DNA of 64,000 nucleotides, taken from contig NC_069138.1 in NCBI RefSeq assembly GCF_026914265.1, positions 26,069,262 through 26,133,261 of the forward strand, given 5' to 3'. The stretch is from Mya arenaria. Lineage: Eukaryota > Mollusca > Bivalvia > Myida > Myidae. Position 1 is the first letter of the stretch. Every line of letters starts with the position of its first letter. This document shows, in pieces, positions 35,687-47,589 of the stretch. The notes below the pieces were generated by a model that worked only from the letters and a program-made list of their open reading frames with translations, had not been told where the DNA came from and did no database searches. A program made the translations under genes and the position numbers.

Positions 35687-36860
35687 AAAAAACATTGTTA
35701 GTAATGGTGAACTCGCGTTTAAGACCATAAGAATAGTCGAAGAAGGGAGATACCTCCCAGGAGAATTTAAGACACAGCTTGTCAGAGTTAAATCTCAGTC
35801 ATCAATGTCTCCATTGTTATAATACTCTTCCTCTGCTTGAGACTAGTCCTAAGAAAATTATCATATATTAAATGAATCTCGAACGCCTATTTTCATTTAG
35901 GAAAGCATCGCTGAATATTTCGCGTTCCTTTCTGTACAGCAGGTATCCAAGGATACGTTTAATTGGAACGGAACAATGGAGCAATACATACACATGTTTG
36001 CATAACCACCATCCAAGTAACATTGGTAAACTAAGTCATTGTTCTAGTGTATTACATAACCAAGTGAAAGGGTAATTGCCAGAAGTGTCACTATTGGAAA
36101 CAAGGCGATGGGTCACGTTTGCCTCAACCTGATTAGCGGCAAGTCCAACGTTCTGAAACAACAAAACGTAAGCTCAATAAATTTGAAACATCAATAATTG
36201 TGAGGACTAGTGTATACATTAAATGATGCATACATGTACAACTGTGGATATAAATAATATCAAATATAGGATAATCGAATAAGTTTTAAAAATCCTTCTA
36301 AACGACCGTAGATCATAAAAAGGCCATTTGAAACCACTTTTAGATTTTTATAAATCAATGAACATATAAACACAATTGCAAATTATTATAAATACAATTG
36401 TAAATTATTATAAACATTAACTTTGCGAATATCTCAGACATTGATTGGTACTCAATATGCAACTTGGGTCAAACTTATGGTCATTCATCATTGACTCCAT
36501 TCACTTATGGGAACGTTATTTATATCGAGCAATCCGATTAGCTACATCGTTCTTAGATTCAATTAAGACCAGTATTGAATACCAACCCAGATGATTTTTA
36601 TTTCGGAGGGCAAGGTTTTTTACCGTTATATATTTCAATTAAACGCATCTCCATAAATCTCGCTCACATCTCTCCAATATTTATGACTACATAACATGTA
36701 AATTTATCATATGCCTCTTGTATCAAATGCGCACGAATTGCACCTGTAATATAACATATTGATCATCCTTTGATCTTGCCTTGTCAATATAATAACTCAG
36801 TGCTTATGATAAGATTTACGCCAGTATATTGATTGAAATAAGTTTAGATAATATCTTACA

Positions 36861-37365
36861 TAAACTCAGAAAGTAATGCACATACTTAGATAAGGCTTTT
36901 AAATTTAGAAAAAAGTTTACAAATATAAACAACCTTCTTTTTTCCATTTTTTTCTTCTTGTTGTTTTTACTGTTGGAATATGTTGCCTTACATTTTATTT
37001 TATGTATTGGTAAATTTGTCCTTTGATTTGTATGTATTGAAGATCGATAATTTTGATTTTGAAATGTGTAAATGTACAATGTGTAAAAAGTTCACTTTTC
37101 TCAGATTTCTATGTTGCACTTTGTTGACACTGTATGTAGTAGTATAGGTATATGAACACCTTCTCCGTATATGATGTCGACTTGCACCTTTACGTTGTCT
37201 CTTACCATGTCCTTCGTTAGCTGTAAAATCTATAGTAAAATTTAAACAAGCCTTACGTGCTCCACTTGCTATGTCATTTGTAAATGTTAAATCGTGTATT
37301 TTGTTTTTCTCACGGGCCATGTGGCTTATTGAACATGTATTCAAAATAAACCATCTCTCTCTCAT
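36861..37365. other. ~505-bp segment present only in unit 1
   Basis: Unit 2 passes directly from ATGTTAGATAATTTCTT to TATGTGTTCATTGCATAG (51230-51260), whereas unit 1 has about 500 extra bases between the same flanks. The segment holds a minus-strand open frame (37000-37416, overlapping its edge) with no recognised domain. Insertion in unit 1 or deletion in unit 2 cannot be decided from these two copies. Confidence 0.55.
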
Positions 37366-37635
37366 AATACCTAGCATGTGTTCATTGCATAACACATGCC
37401 TTTTAATGGAAAGCAATGGACCTACAGACGTTTGTATGTGATTTATTATTTAAAAATGCATAACGGCATTGACCAGAATTCGTTCGGCAATCGCAAGGCG
37501 GGGATATGACGTAAACACTAAATATTTTATCCCATTTGTCAAAAGCACCTTAACGTAAGCTTCAAGTAAGCTAGAACAGAAATAACGTTATTTATATCAC
37601 AATATGTATTATAGTGGAAGATTGTTCTTCATTAA

Positions 37636-38107
37636 AGGGACTGTCTCACAGATTTGCACCAAAAAAAGTTTTTTCTGTAACGAACCTTAGGACATTTATT
37701 ACGCTTTGATGTCATAAATGTAAAAAAAGTACCAAAATTAAAAATAAGATTGTGTCGGGGACGGGGTTCGAACCCGCGTCGCCAAAACTGTAACACCAGA
37801 GTCTACCTTACTGAGCTATCAAGGCTTATACTATCTGTGTGACATAATTAAATTATAAACCTACCTCGGTAATATCACGTGATAACACCGACTAGCCAAT
37901 CACGCATAAGGAATTAAATCTACCTGGTAGTCTAACCCCGTAATCTTTTTTAATAGAAAAATACGAAATAACTGCTAAACTTAAATAAATTGTAAACTAT
38001 GTGGTACTTCAATTAGTAAGTTTCAATGCATTGTACACATCGATGCCAAATTTATGTCATTTTTCGACAATTTTTTTTCGCTATTTTATCATCTGTGAGA
38101 CAGTCCC
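37636..38107 (-). mobile_element. TTAA-flanked TIR element with tRNA-like core, copy 2
   Basis: Bounded by TTAA (37632-37635 and 38108-38111), with inverted ends AGGGACTGTCTCACAGAT…/…ATCTGTGAGACAGTCCC. The minus strand of 37753-37827 is tRNA-like, with TAGCTCAGTAAGGTAGACTC as A box and GGGTTCGAACCCCGT as T arm. Unit 2 has the unoccupied site near 51520 (CATTAAGTTAAAACTG), so this copy inserted after unit duplication or was lost precisely. It aligns in reverse to 12891-13348. Confidence 0.9.
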
Positions 38108-38466
38108 TTAAAGGTAAAACTGAAAATTGACAGTAAGCACTGGCTTTTTGAAAAAAAAATCAAATTTACGTTAGAAACTGTCACTATGTGAAGACCGCAG
38201 TATGCAGTCTGTTAACATTCAGGGACAGTCGGTGCATTGGTTTATCATGTCAAAGGCTGAGAAAACTGTGCAGCCAGACCGGGGCTCAAATATAACCGTT
38301 ACATTAACAATTTAATTTAACAATAGCTGTTTTAGGTGTGCATGCTTTCTGCAATTTTTTTTTAAATGCAAATAAATCACATTCGAGTGTCTTTCGAACC
38401 AAATAAAATAGATCCTTAACTTAAAGACCTAGTTTAAGCCTTCTATAAGTGACCTCTCCCCCCAAA

Positions 38467-38493
38467 ACAACAACAACAACAACAACAACAAAA
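38467..38493 (+). repeat. (AAC)n microsatellite
   Basis: Nine consecutive CAA/AAC triplets in unit 1; the corresponding unit 2 site has a C-rich run instead. Confidence 0.9.
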
Positions 38494-39738
38494 CTGTGTC
38501 TAGTAAACAAGCTCTGTTTATTGATCTTAATCTACTTGCCTTGATCCCTCTTATCAGATCTCCAATCTGAGTATCCTGATGTGCAGTTTTGGATGTTTTA
38601 TTACAAAATGGACACTAAATGGCCCTGAGCTAATAAACGAATACACAGGAAATTGGATTATTATGCCAACATTCCTTTACTAGGCCTTTAAAGTGCTGCA
38701 TCTCTCGGTAACCACCCTTGTCTTACTTCTACAATATTCCGCACGTATCCCTTACGTGCTGATCTAAACGTGTTGTTCTCTTACGCAGCAGTACATCGAT
38801 GTAATTCACGCCACAAAAAAGATGCATTAAAGGTGACAAGATATTGTCTGTTGAGCCGCGCATCATTTTACACAAAAAATGCTCTTAATGAAAACGAAAT
38901 GTAGGGATGGTAATGGTTTTACATATTTCTATTGCCAGAGCGACAACATTTTCAATTATGAGTATAATATGTACAGAGAAAATATGTAATTTGCGGTCTT
39001 TTAAATGTCAATGCTCATATCATTTATTTAGAGATTACTCTCAAGAAGACAAACTCCCGGAGAATAAAAGCTTTTTTGTGTAGACGCACTTTTGTTCTCC
39101 CGATTTCAGCATGGAAAGGTTAGGTTGTCCCTCGTTTTAACAGCCATTAATACTTAATAAGAATATATACATCCATTAAGACTACAAACAGTTTTGTTTC
39201 TCTTAACAATGAATAATTAGGCAATTACTACTGTGCAAAATGATTTGAATCATTCTAATACTTGAGTCTGGTTATTGGCATTATACAACGATAACTACAT
39301 ATGGTATAGTTTCTTTAATAGATATATTATGTCTTAACAAACGGATGAATTAGTCATGTAACAGTATAAATCATTCATATTTTTACAATTTTAATGAAAG
39401 GACTTGTTTACGACATGTTTGTAGAAGTATTTAACTGCAGTGAATAAAGGTAGTCCATCCATCATTATTACAAAAACATGCGACTTACATAGTTTCATTT
39501 TAACGCGTAAAGTTGTGTTGTTGTTGTTGTTTTCACCGATAACAGTTTTATATAGTTTATATATTATGTTATTCAAGAAACAAATTAATAAAACAGATAT
39601 AAAAACATGGTATAAATTTTGGTTTATTTTCTCAATAGCAGCGTTCTTATGTTATTCTTCAAACATGTAATTGATAAAAAAATATCAGGGTAATAAATAT
39701 AAATTACACATAGAAACAATATTGATACTATTATCTAA

Positions 39739-40008
39739 AATGCACTTTGGTCAAACCCCGTCGGCTCGAACTTCCAGGGACCGGCGAAAATACCTCGAGC
39801 CTCGAAATATTCGAGCCAAGCGGGAATAGATTAAAGAAATTGGTCTTTTACATCCAGTTCGAGTTGAGGTTTGTGCGCATAAACTGGTTTAAACCCCCAG
39901 TAAATTTACATTTTACTGACCGTTCCAAGGCGGTACCTAACAATTCTTGATAAACATACCAATTATATACATATATGCTGTTAGGTAGTATATATATATA
40001 TAAATAAA

Positions 40009-40042
<34 letters not shown>

Positions 40043-40230
40043 TTTATGCACTGTGCTGTTTGTGGAGTTGTGTGCTGTTCTATGTTTCTTGTTTGTGAAG
40101 TTGTGTTCTATGTCTTTGGCGTTGCCCATTGCCACTAAACCGGGTTTATGTTTAAACTTTTAGCTACTGAGTATGTTTCTGTAGCTTTTTGCATATAAAT
40201 TTTGGAGCCAACGGGGTTTAACTGTAACTC
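39739..40230. mobile_element. Pogo-like MITE of unit 1, interrupted by a later insertion
   Basis: The same element is uninterrupted in unit 2 (53764-53944). Here its halves, marked by CCCCGTCGGCTCGAACTTCC and GAGCCAACGGGGTTTAACTG, are separated by 344 bp of another repeat. Confidence 0.8.
39861..40204 (+). mobile_element. SINE-like dispersed repeat with internal (TA)n
   Basis: Inserted into the pogo-like MITE. It begins near TTTGTGCGCATAAACTGGTT, includes ACTGACCGTTCCAAGGCGGT, an AT dinucleotide run at about 39990-40045, then TTGCCCATTGCCACTAAACC, and ends near TTTTTGCATATAAAT. Partial copies are at 1440-1530 and, inverted, 53318-53435. It has no coding capacity; the class is uncertain. Confidence 0.7.
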
Positions 40231-40839
40231 ATTTTGCAACCAAATTATGTATGGTTTACCTTTAAAACGACAACTTTTAATATATATTAAGACAGAAAAA
40301 GGATATGTTAACATATTTCTTTGAAAGTTAGAAATTTCTTATTGATACTGTCAATGGTACTCTTAGACTACGAAATCCCCACCCACCAATGTAAAATAAG
40401 TACCGTTATAATTTAATATATTTAATGAAAACATATTTGTAGAAGGATTAATATTACGCCTGTATTAAAGTCCTGTGATCAATCCATTAGAATTGTCTTT
40501 TGCAAAGCATTTTTGTAGGATACTGTTTAATATTGACAAACGTGTATATACATACATGTGTGACAATAGGTATACAAATGACTTAAGCTTAGGAAAAATA
40601 TAAAGACTTTATTGAAGTAACACTTTTCAATATTTGAAACAAGAAAATGCATTCATATACTCAAAACGATTTTTTTTTTAAATTGCGACCTAATTAAACA
40701 GATGTATATTAGAAACATTTCGCTATCGATGCTTTTCAAAAGGGCGTTACACTAACCTTTAACCACACAGCTTTATTTAAACGTTCTAAAATAGTCTCAA
40801 ATACCCCTCTCATATCAAAGTCACACTATCTACATCATT

Positions 40840-41470
40840 TTGTCAGTCCCTCTCTGCAAAATAATAAAATAATTTCAGAGTCAACGTTTCTTTACAGACT
40901 ATATTCATCTGGCGAGCACGATACACCGAGCACCGATACACCCCAGCGTATCATAATCATACAGGTTCTGATACGCTGGGGTGCCGATGATGGGGCGTGA
41001 AGTGGCACTCTATAGTACCGAGTTCTCTTCAGTTTTCACCTTAATATACCCAATTATACTAACCACATATTTAAGGCATATATTAAGCAACGTAAACAAA
41101 AGCAAATGGGATTTATGGGAAACTGGTTCCCCATCTGATTTGAGTTAAGTGGTCTTTTGTTATTTATTTGTATTTAGACTAGCATTGTACTCGCTTGCTG
41201 CTTACTTTCATTGCAATGCCTAATAATTGGAAAGGGAAATGAATAAACAGATAATGTTTCTCGGATTTTTTATGCGAGACTAGACTATGAGACAACTTAG
41301 TCTGAGATCGCCTGGAAATTGCAGTTATTGTAAGTGTTAATGTTATTGAGGCGATATTTCAGGTAAGATAAAAACCGTTAATAGAGTCAAAATCGATGAG
41401 GTTTTGACATGAACAGAAACAATCCATAAAACTATACAAAATCCCGGTTTGGTGTAACCATTTAAGGACA
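40840..41470 (+). repeat. Module M copy in unit 1
   Basis: Begins at TCTCTGCAAAATAATAAAAT. It includes CTGGTTCCCCATCTGATTTG and ends past GTCAAAATCGATGAGG and CCATTTAAGGACAAAAGCCC. It is closely matched by 54555-55200. No ORF of note. Confidence 0.8.
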
Positions 41471-41819
41471 AAAGCCCGAGCTTGAAAACATCAAACTCTT
41501 TGTCGAGTCAAACGTTTTGTTTGAAAACAAACAGCCACTTTTACTCTTGTTCCATAATAATCAAAACACATTGACAATTTGTTACCAGTACAATCAATTA
41601 ACATGTGAGGTTTTAAATTGTCAAAAAGTTTAAATGCGAACGCAATCATAATTTTATTGACAACAAAGATCATACTGCCAGACCAAAAGTACTATATCTA
41701 CGAGTATAATGAACGTGAACCTTTTTATCATCACAGCATTGTATCAAATAGCATTCACTAACATGGAAAGTGTCTTAGTTAACCGTAAGTCTAAAATTTA
41801 GGTTTTGGATAGTACTTGG

Positions 41820-41897
41820 AAATGAATTGTTTCCTTAAAATAATTTTGTAATGGATCTCAAAATGATTATGGCTCTAGCCTTCGGCAAAAAAGCTGA
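41820..41897 (+). pseudogene. Copy of the last exon of the gene at 58.9-61.6 kb
   Basis: Reads FCNGSQNDYGSSLRQKS-stop, against LCNGSQNDYDTSLQQQNRI-stop in the exon at 61520-61635. Upstream similarity decays within about 30 bases. It marks the left edge of the block shared between 41.8-44 kb and 61.6-64 kb. Confidence 0.6.
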
Positions 41898-41919
41898 ATC
41901 ACATTCATATTATTAGTAA

Positions 41920-42610
41920 AACATGTTCTGTGCCTCTCTGCAAAATAATAAAACAAGTTCAGAGGCGTCAAGCCCTTTAGAGACCAGATTTATCAGGCGA
42001 GCGCGAAGCATAGAACACCGGTATACAAATGGAACTATTCTGACATTACGTGAGGGAAATGGTATGCGACAGGACTGCGTCCGCTCCAGCTTATTCCTTA
42101 AAAGATAGCCAAAAATACTAACTGCCAATTTCAGGAAACACTAGTTGTTTTCAGATTTGCAGTATTTTTTTTTTGCATTTTCATAGCAAAAACAAAAGTA
42201 AAATAATATATGGGTAACTGATTCCCCGATCTGATTTAAGTGGTCTTTAGTGAGTTATTTGTTTTTTGATTGACATTGTACTCACTTGTGGCTTGATGTC
42301 ATTGCAATGTCAATGGAGGATTAATTTAAAAGGGAAATGAACAAAGATATTATGTTATTTGGAATTTATATGTGCGATTACAATAGGAGACATTTGCGTT
42401 TCTGATCCCCTGCAAATTGCAGTCATTGTAAATGTAAATGCTATTGCGGCAATATTTGATTCAATGTAAGATGAATAAACATAAGTAAAGTCGAAATCGA
42501 TGAGGCCTTGACGTACCTCAATATCTTACATAAGAAAAAATACTTTTTTACAGAATAATGACCAAGGTCGTGATTTAATGACGGTTGAAATACTTCCTAT
42601 AATGAATTAA
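41920..42610 (+). repeat. Module M copy, second in tandem
   Basis: Starts GTTCTGTGCCTCTCTGCAAA and includes CAGATTTATCAGGCGAGCGC and CTGATTCCCCGATCTGATTT. Its closest partner is 61710-62370, not the adjacent copy at 40840. The corresponding position of unit 2 lacks it. Confidence 0.8.
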
Positions 42611-45600
42611 ATTATATGAATTTAAAACATTTGATGTTGACTCAAATGACTGCGACAGGATTTCTAAGTCAGTAAAGACACGCACACACACGCAAGCACG
42701 CACGCTGTTTCGAAAAAAATATCAAAAACATTACTACAACGTCATCCTTTAATGAAGTATAACGTTTTAGCTATGCCAGAACGTGCCCAACATGCCCTCG
42801 GGTCGGAAATATCGATCTGGGTTTAAACGTAAACATACTATTCATTATTGATAATGACAGTAAGCACATGCTCATAAAGAACAACAGACAATCAACCAGA
42901 GACCACAACAACTACTACAAATTATACAGATTAACAACCAGACAATTTAACAGCAAGGACAACTGTCGAAAAGGCCAAACACACAATTAACAGAGGCATT
43001 CAGGAGAATTGAGGAATGAGAGGTTGACATTTATTCCTCCGGCAGAAATCAATTGATAAGTCCATAGCCATGGGTTTAAAAGGCATTTTATGTCATTTTG
43101 TCCTTATTTTTAAACATAACAAGTTTAATTGCGTGTGTTATTTCCTCTAAATAATACTGGAATCAAAATCTAGCAAATGTTTGGAGTATAGAAAACGTGT
43201 TTTCAATATGAATTTTTTTGGGGCCTGTTTATCTTGATTTGTTCCTTTTATAAATATCAAAGGATCTGTTGCAAGTGTGTTTACCATAAACAGAATTACA
43301 TCAATATTCACTAATTGGTTTCACGAAATAATCTTGCGATTTAAGCGATTTAATATCAACAATTGTTAAGTGCAACTATTGGATTTTCCCCAAATCCATT
43401 TCATGAAGAATCGTAACAATCACTTCTACTTTTTTGCGTTATTGTTCCGTGTTTCTTGTTTGTGAATGTTTTATTGTCTTTCTGTTTTATGCCATTGTCC
43501 AAACTTTTCCCAAATTGTTTTGCGGATTGTCTATAAGTTCACTTTCTATTAAAATATTTTATTGCTTTTTTACCATACACTTGTTGGCAGATGATGTTTG
43601 CAATACCTCAGATGCACGTGCAATAAATTAATGTATATATCAGCTATATGTTCAAATACAGTGACAAAAAAGTTCCAACTATGATTTGACAAATGTGATG
43701 TGGTCAATTTAGATAAATTTAGAACACACAACAAAAGAATATTAATTTTAACACAGAATTATTATAAACGAATAGACTTGTATGATGCATAGATAATTAA
43801 AAAAATTATCAACTGATGTCACATTTTCATAAACATATATACTGAATGTTATGACAAAAACACTGGAGAATAAGATTTGCATTACATTAATGTGCAGAAG
43901 AACACCAAAGAATTTAGCATGTATATGGTCCGAATCCAATGGCAAAATTATAACAAATATAAATGATCAGAAATTCAGCATTCATATACATACAAATATA
44001 TCGTGGTATATGCAGTTTAGCGACTAAGTATACAAAACAAAAGAAAAATGTCATTTTCTTCGACACTTTGCCAGGATCTTCCTTGCATTGACCATTTGCA
44101 CGTTTTTATTAATCGTTCTAGTCCAAAAAACAAACCAAGCTACTAATGTAAGCCAAGATTTACCGAAATATTGTAGTGATCATTCAATTAACTTATTAAC
44201 TTGCTGAGCAACCTAGCCTACCATTGATCAGAATTTATATGTTTTTATCTTATTTATAAATTCTCTGGATATAAGTCATCAGTCGAAAATTCAACTAAAA
44301 GTTGTTTTAAAGGAAGAATTGTTCCAAAGTAGTTATTCGATTGTGTTTTACCTTGTATGGAACATTTATTTGTATGTAAATATACCTTCCTATGATAATA
44401 CACACACATTGTCATACAATGTCAAGAAAAAGACCTGAATTTGGATATCGTTTCCTATTACATTATCACATAAATCCTTAACGGGAATTCTGGGCATGAA
44501 TTAATGTAGCACCATAAATTGAAGCACCATAAATTACAAATTAGAGGCAAGATAACTGTTCAATGCATTTGTTTATGCCTGACCCAATAAATCACTCCTG
44601 TTCACTTTTATTCATTAAAACTCTAATACAGAAACGTATTCACACACATTTATATTATCAATAGAGGGTTGTTTCCACTTCAACAAACCTAACATGAAAG
44701 ATACAATCAGTTAAACAACACAGCATGAAAATGCCTTGAATATTGATGATGTGAGAATATGATAGTTAGACCTAGACATTCTTCAGGATTAAAATTGACG
44801 TTCGTCTTGGATCATTTAAATTCATATGAGGCAGAATACCGATTTAAATAAATGATGTAATAGGATAAAGTCTTTCGCAAATCCCTATATCTCGAATTGT
44901 CCCCGAATTGTCGTAAGTAATAATGAATAATTTGTCTCGTTATTTTCTGGAAACAACAAAAACACTTTTAAATGAAATCGGTATACTATGTCACAAAGTT
45001 AAACATAACAGCCATTGTTGCTTTATAGTGAGTGTTATACTTTAATATTCAGTTCTCTGAAAAAGGTCTTTATATTAGGGATGCAAACGAATGGCAAAAT
45101 TGATATTCGAATATTCGATAATTCTTTCGATCGAATATTCGAATATTCGATTACCAAAATGAATATTTCAGAAGTTTTAGTAAACTATAAACATTCGCTA
45201 CACTTTTAGCTGGCACAAGCGACGGACGCTGATTTTTCCAAAAAATATCCTCTGAAATCCCCCTTTACAGAAAATAAATTCAACAAAATATTCTGAACAA
45301 ACAAAATCTAAAATTTATTTCAATTCAAAACCATTCATATTTGTAAACAATGCCATAATCGAGGGCAAAAACGGTTTAATTTTTTATAAAAAAACCCCCA
45401 TCAAATATTCGAATACCGATTTTGACATTCGAATATCAAACGTTCGATCGAATATTCGAATATTCGTTTGCATCCCTACTTTATATACATGTTCTTCAAA
45501 ACAGTTTCAAAACAAATAAAACAGTTTTGTTAAGATTTGGACAGACATACGCACACACCGTAAATAAATATGCATGGATATATAAAACTTCAATGTTGGA

Positions 45601-46231
45601 CAATAAGTGAATAACTGAAATCACACTGTAAGCCAATGTTGTTGTATTTTCTCTTATAAATGAAAAGCCGTGCGAACCTTATGTGATAAATCCACCTGCT
45701 TTCGATTTATATAAAAACTTTCAACACGTTTGTCCATTACTCAGTAGCTATTTCCCCCACCAAGGGCTAACGCCTCTTGTTTATATCCATTTTAATTATT
45801 AGAATACTAGAAATACTAAGTTTATTGCTCAATTGTCTTATTTCTACGTGTGAACAGAATACAGAAGGCTAAACTTAATATATTTTATGATCAAAAAAAT
45901 ATTAGTCGCTTGCAGCTTGATGGCATCCTTGAAAAGTACAAATAACAAGTGTCTTCATATCGTATCAATACACAGCGATATAAAACAAGATGTAAACATA
46001 ACAGAGAAAAGAACCAAATGAGTTTTCATTGAATAATAAAAAATGAGATGTGACAGCTAATAGTACATAACAAACTCATGCATATCGGATAATAACAAAG
46101 TAACAAAGTAACATTCCTAAACAAAGTGATGAATTTAAACTGGTAATCATATAATTACAATTGTACGTGACATAAATTACGATTGTTTGTGACCTACAAG
46201 CATTATTCAATATGCTCCACTGTTATTTCCA
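42610..46231. other. Gene-free spacer between units 1 and 2
   Basis: Contains a remnant of the ~50-bp satellite (about 42860-42990). From TTTATTCCTCCGGCAGAAAT at 43030 it has a stretch matching 63690-64000, and it holds the hAT MITE at 45076. Short ORFs in 43434-43945 have no recognisable content. Confidence 0.55.
45076..45478. mobile_element. hAT-type MITE with exact 8-bp target duplication
   Basis: The 403-bp element runs from TAGGGATGCAAACGAAT to its inverted copy ATTCGTTTGCATCCCTA. It is flanked on both sides by CTTTATAT (45068-45075 and 45479-45486). Subterminal regions repeat ATTCGAATATTCGA many times. An 8-bp target duplication and this end sequence identify the hAT superfamily. Confidence 0.92.
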
Positions 46232-46993
46232 TCAAGTCTTCTTAGTATCAAAACTGGTACAATATGACGACATCATTCCTCCATTAATGATATTAGTGGT
46301 CGTGGATAAGTCCGATAAAAGATAAAGCACTGGTAAGGCAATTTCGTGGACCTTACATATTCGATGATTTGGTGTCCTTTCGATAAAAATCTCGTCCAGA
46401 GGCACTCCTTCTTTAATAACCCTTGTTACCTTTTCGGTGAGAACAAGCGTTGGATTAACAGCATTGACCCGAATATTGTGAGGACCAAGCTCTAGAGCAA
46501 ACTGTTTGGTTATCATATCAACAGCAGCCTTTGTCATTGTGTATGCCAATTGCCCAGGAACCACTTGCTTGGACCAAATGCTGGACACATTAACGATGGA
46601 TCCATGCTTTCCTGCTGCAACCATTTTCTTTGCGACAATTTGCGTCGCGTTGATAAGTCCAAGAACTTGTGAATCAATCAGGCTATGAAGCTCCTCTCGG
46701 GGATAACCCAATGCACCGATGAGAGGGATTCCAGTCTGTGCTGCATTATTTACAAGCCCGCCCAAAACGTCTATCCCTTCCAGTTTGTTAAAAAGCGTTT
46801 CCAACTTCCCGACATCTGCATGTATCGGTTGTATTCCAGGATTTTCCGAAACAAGTGATTTCAGTGGTTCTATCAATCTGCTTAAAGCGTTGACTTTACT
46901 CCCTTGCTGGTGTAACGTTTTGGCAATTTCGCGACCAATTCCTTTACCAGCCCCTGTAATCAGAAACTTTTTTCCTGCAAGATTTAACGTCAT
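46232..46993 (-). CDS. Short-chain dehydrogenase/reductase, DCXR-like, full-length copy
   Basis: A single-exon ORF of 253 residues resembling dicarbonyl/L-xylulose reductase (244 in human). The Rossmann motif TGAGKGIG is at 13-20, NNAA at 82-85, catalytic Ser138 in NVSS, and Tyr151 and Lys155 in YTMTK. ELGPHNIRVNAVNP at 168-181 and LYLLSDLS at 223-230 are further SDR family blocks. Family members reduce carbonyls or sugars with NAD(P)H in the cytosol; the substrate here is unknown. Two oddities: the Asn of the SDR catalytic tetrad aligns with Gln109, and the usual TTG-x-V-DGG near the C-terminus is shortened to TTTNIINGG. The gene is intronless and shares upstream sequence with copies at 31397 and 33256. 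It is the only apparently complete copy in the window. Confidence 0.85.
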   Translation of the reverse strand: MTLNLAGKKFLITGAGKGIGREIAKTLHQQGSKVNALSRLIEPLKSLVSENPGIQPIHADVGKLETLFNKLEGIDVLGGLVNNAAQTGIPLIGALGYPREELHSLIDSQVLGLINATQIVAKKMVAAGKHGSIVNVSSIWSKQVVPGQLAYTMTKAAVDMITKQFALELGPHNIRVNAVNPTLVLTEKVTRVIKEGVPLDEIFIERTPNHRICKVHEIALPVLYLLSDLSTTTNIINGGMMSSYCTSFDTKKT

Positions 46994-47589
46994 GTTTAAA
47001 GTCCGTTTTTTACGAATTTAAAGAGCCGCAGTTATATCACGATTGTGGTAAGTGCAGGTGAACCAATATAGTTGGTTTGTAGGACGATAAGTGGTGCGTT
47101 CAAATGCATCCCTAGTTTAAGCTCCAACGATAACACTTGACATACATTTTGTATGCTTACGTGTTTTATTGAATGATGTAAACAGGTTTGTGGTTTCATT
47201 CAAGTGACCAGTTTCTGAAAAGAGTTAATGACGAATAAATTGAAATAGGATCAGTGGTTATATAACTTAACTTTCTTGTCGTTTATAGTTGTCTCGTTCT
47301 TTAATGTTAATTGTAATTGAATTTTAATAAATGTGTCTTGAAAAGCATATAGTATCTGTCTTTGTGGCATTTCTAGGTTTTGTGTTTCTCGTTTAGTGTA
47401 AGGTAGGCAATGAACCCTGAGCCTATATAAAGTATTATTATGGATTTAATGACTGGCAGGGTTTTATAGTTTTCATTGGACTTTTTAAACATCATCAACA
47501 TTAAAATACAAGAACAAAAACAGAGGAAAACCAAGCAGCCACATCCTTTCTTTGGTATTTTAATGGCAAGAGGAACATGGTCTTAAGCC

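Larger units (their letters stand above)
32712..43000. repeat. Segmental duplication unit 1
   Basis: Collinear with unit 2 at a spacing of about 13.7 kb. Matches include the SDR ORF, CCTGAGCCTATATAAAGTAT at 33691 and 47417, the satellite array, ATCTCCAATCTGAGTATCCT near 38565 and 52405, the pogo-like MITE, and CAAAAGTACTATATCTA near 41685 and 55390. Beyond that the similarity resumes after a module M insertion (41.8-42.65 kb) and fades near 43 kb. Confidence 0.9.

Noticed and set aside
37000..37416. 138-codon minus-strand ORF in the unit-1-specific segment
   Set aside because: It crosses the segment border, and its N-terminal part reads duplicated non-coding sequence; no domain recognised.
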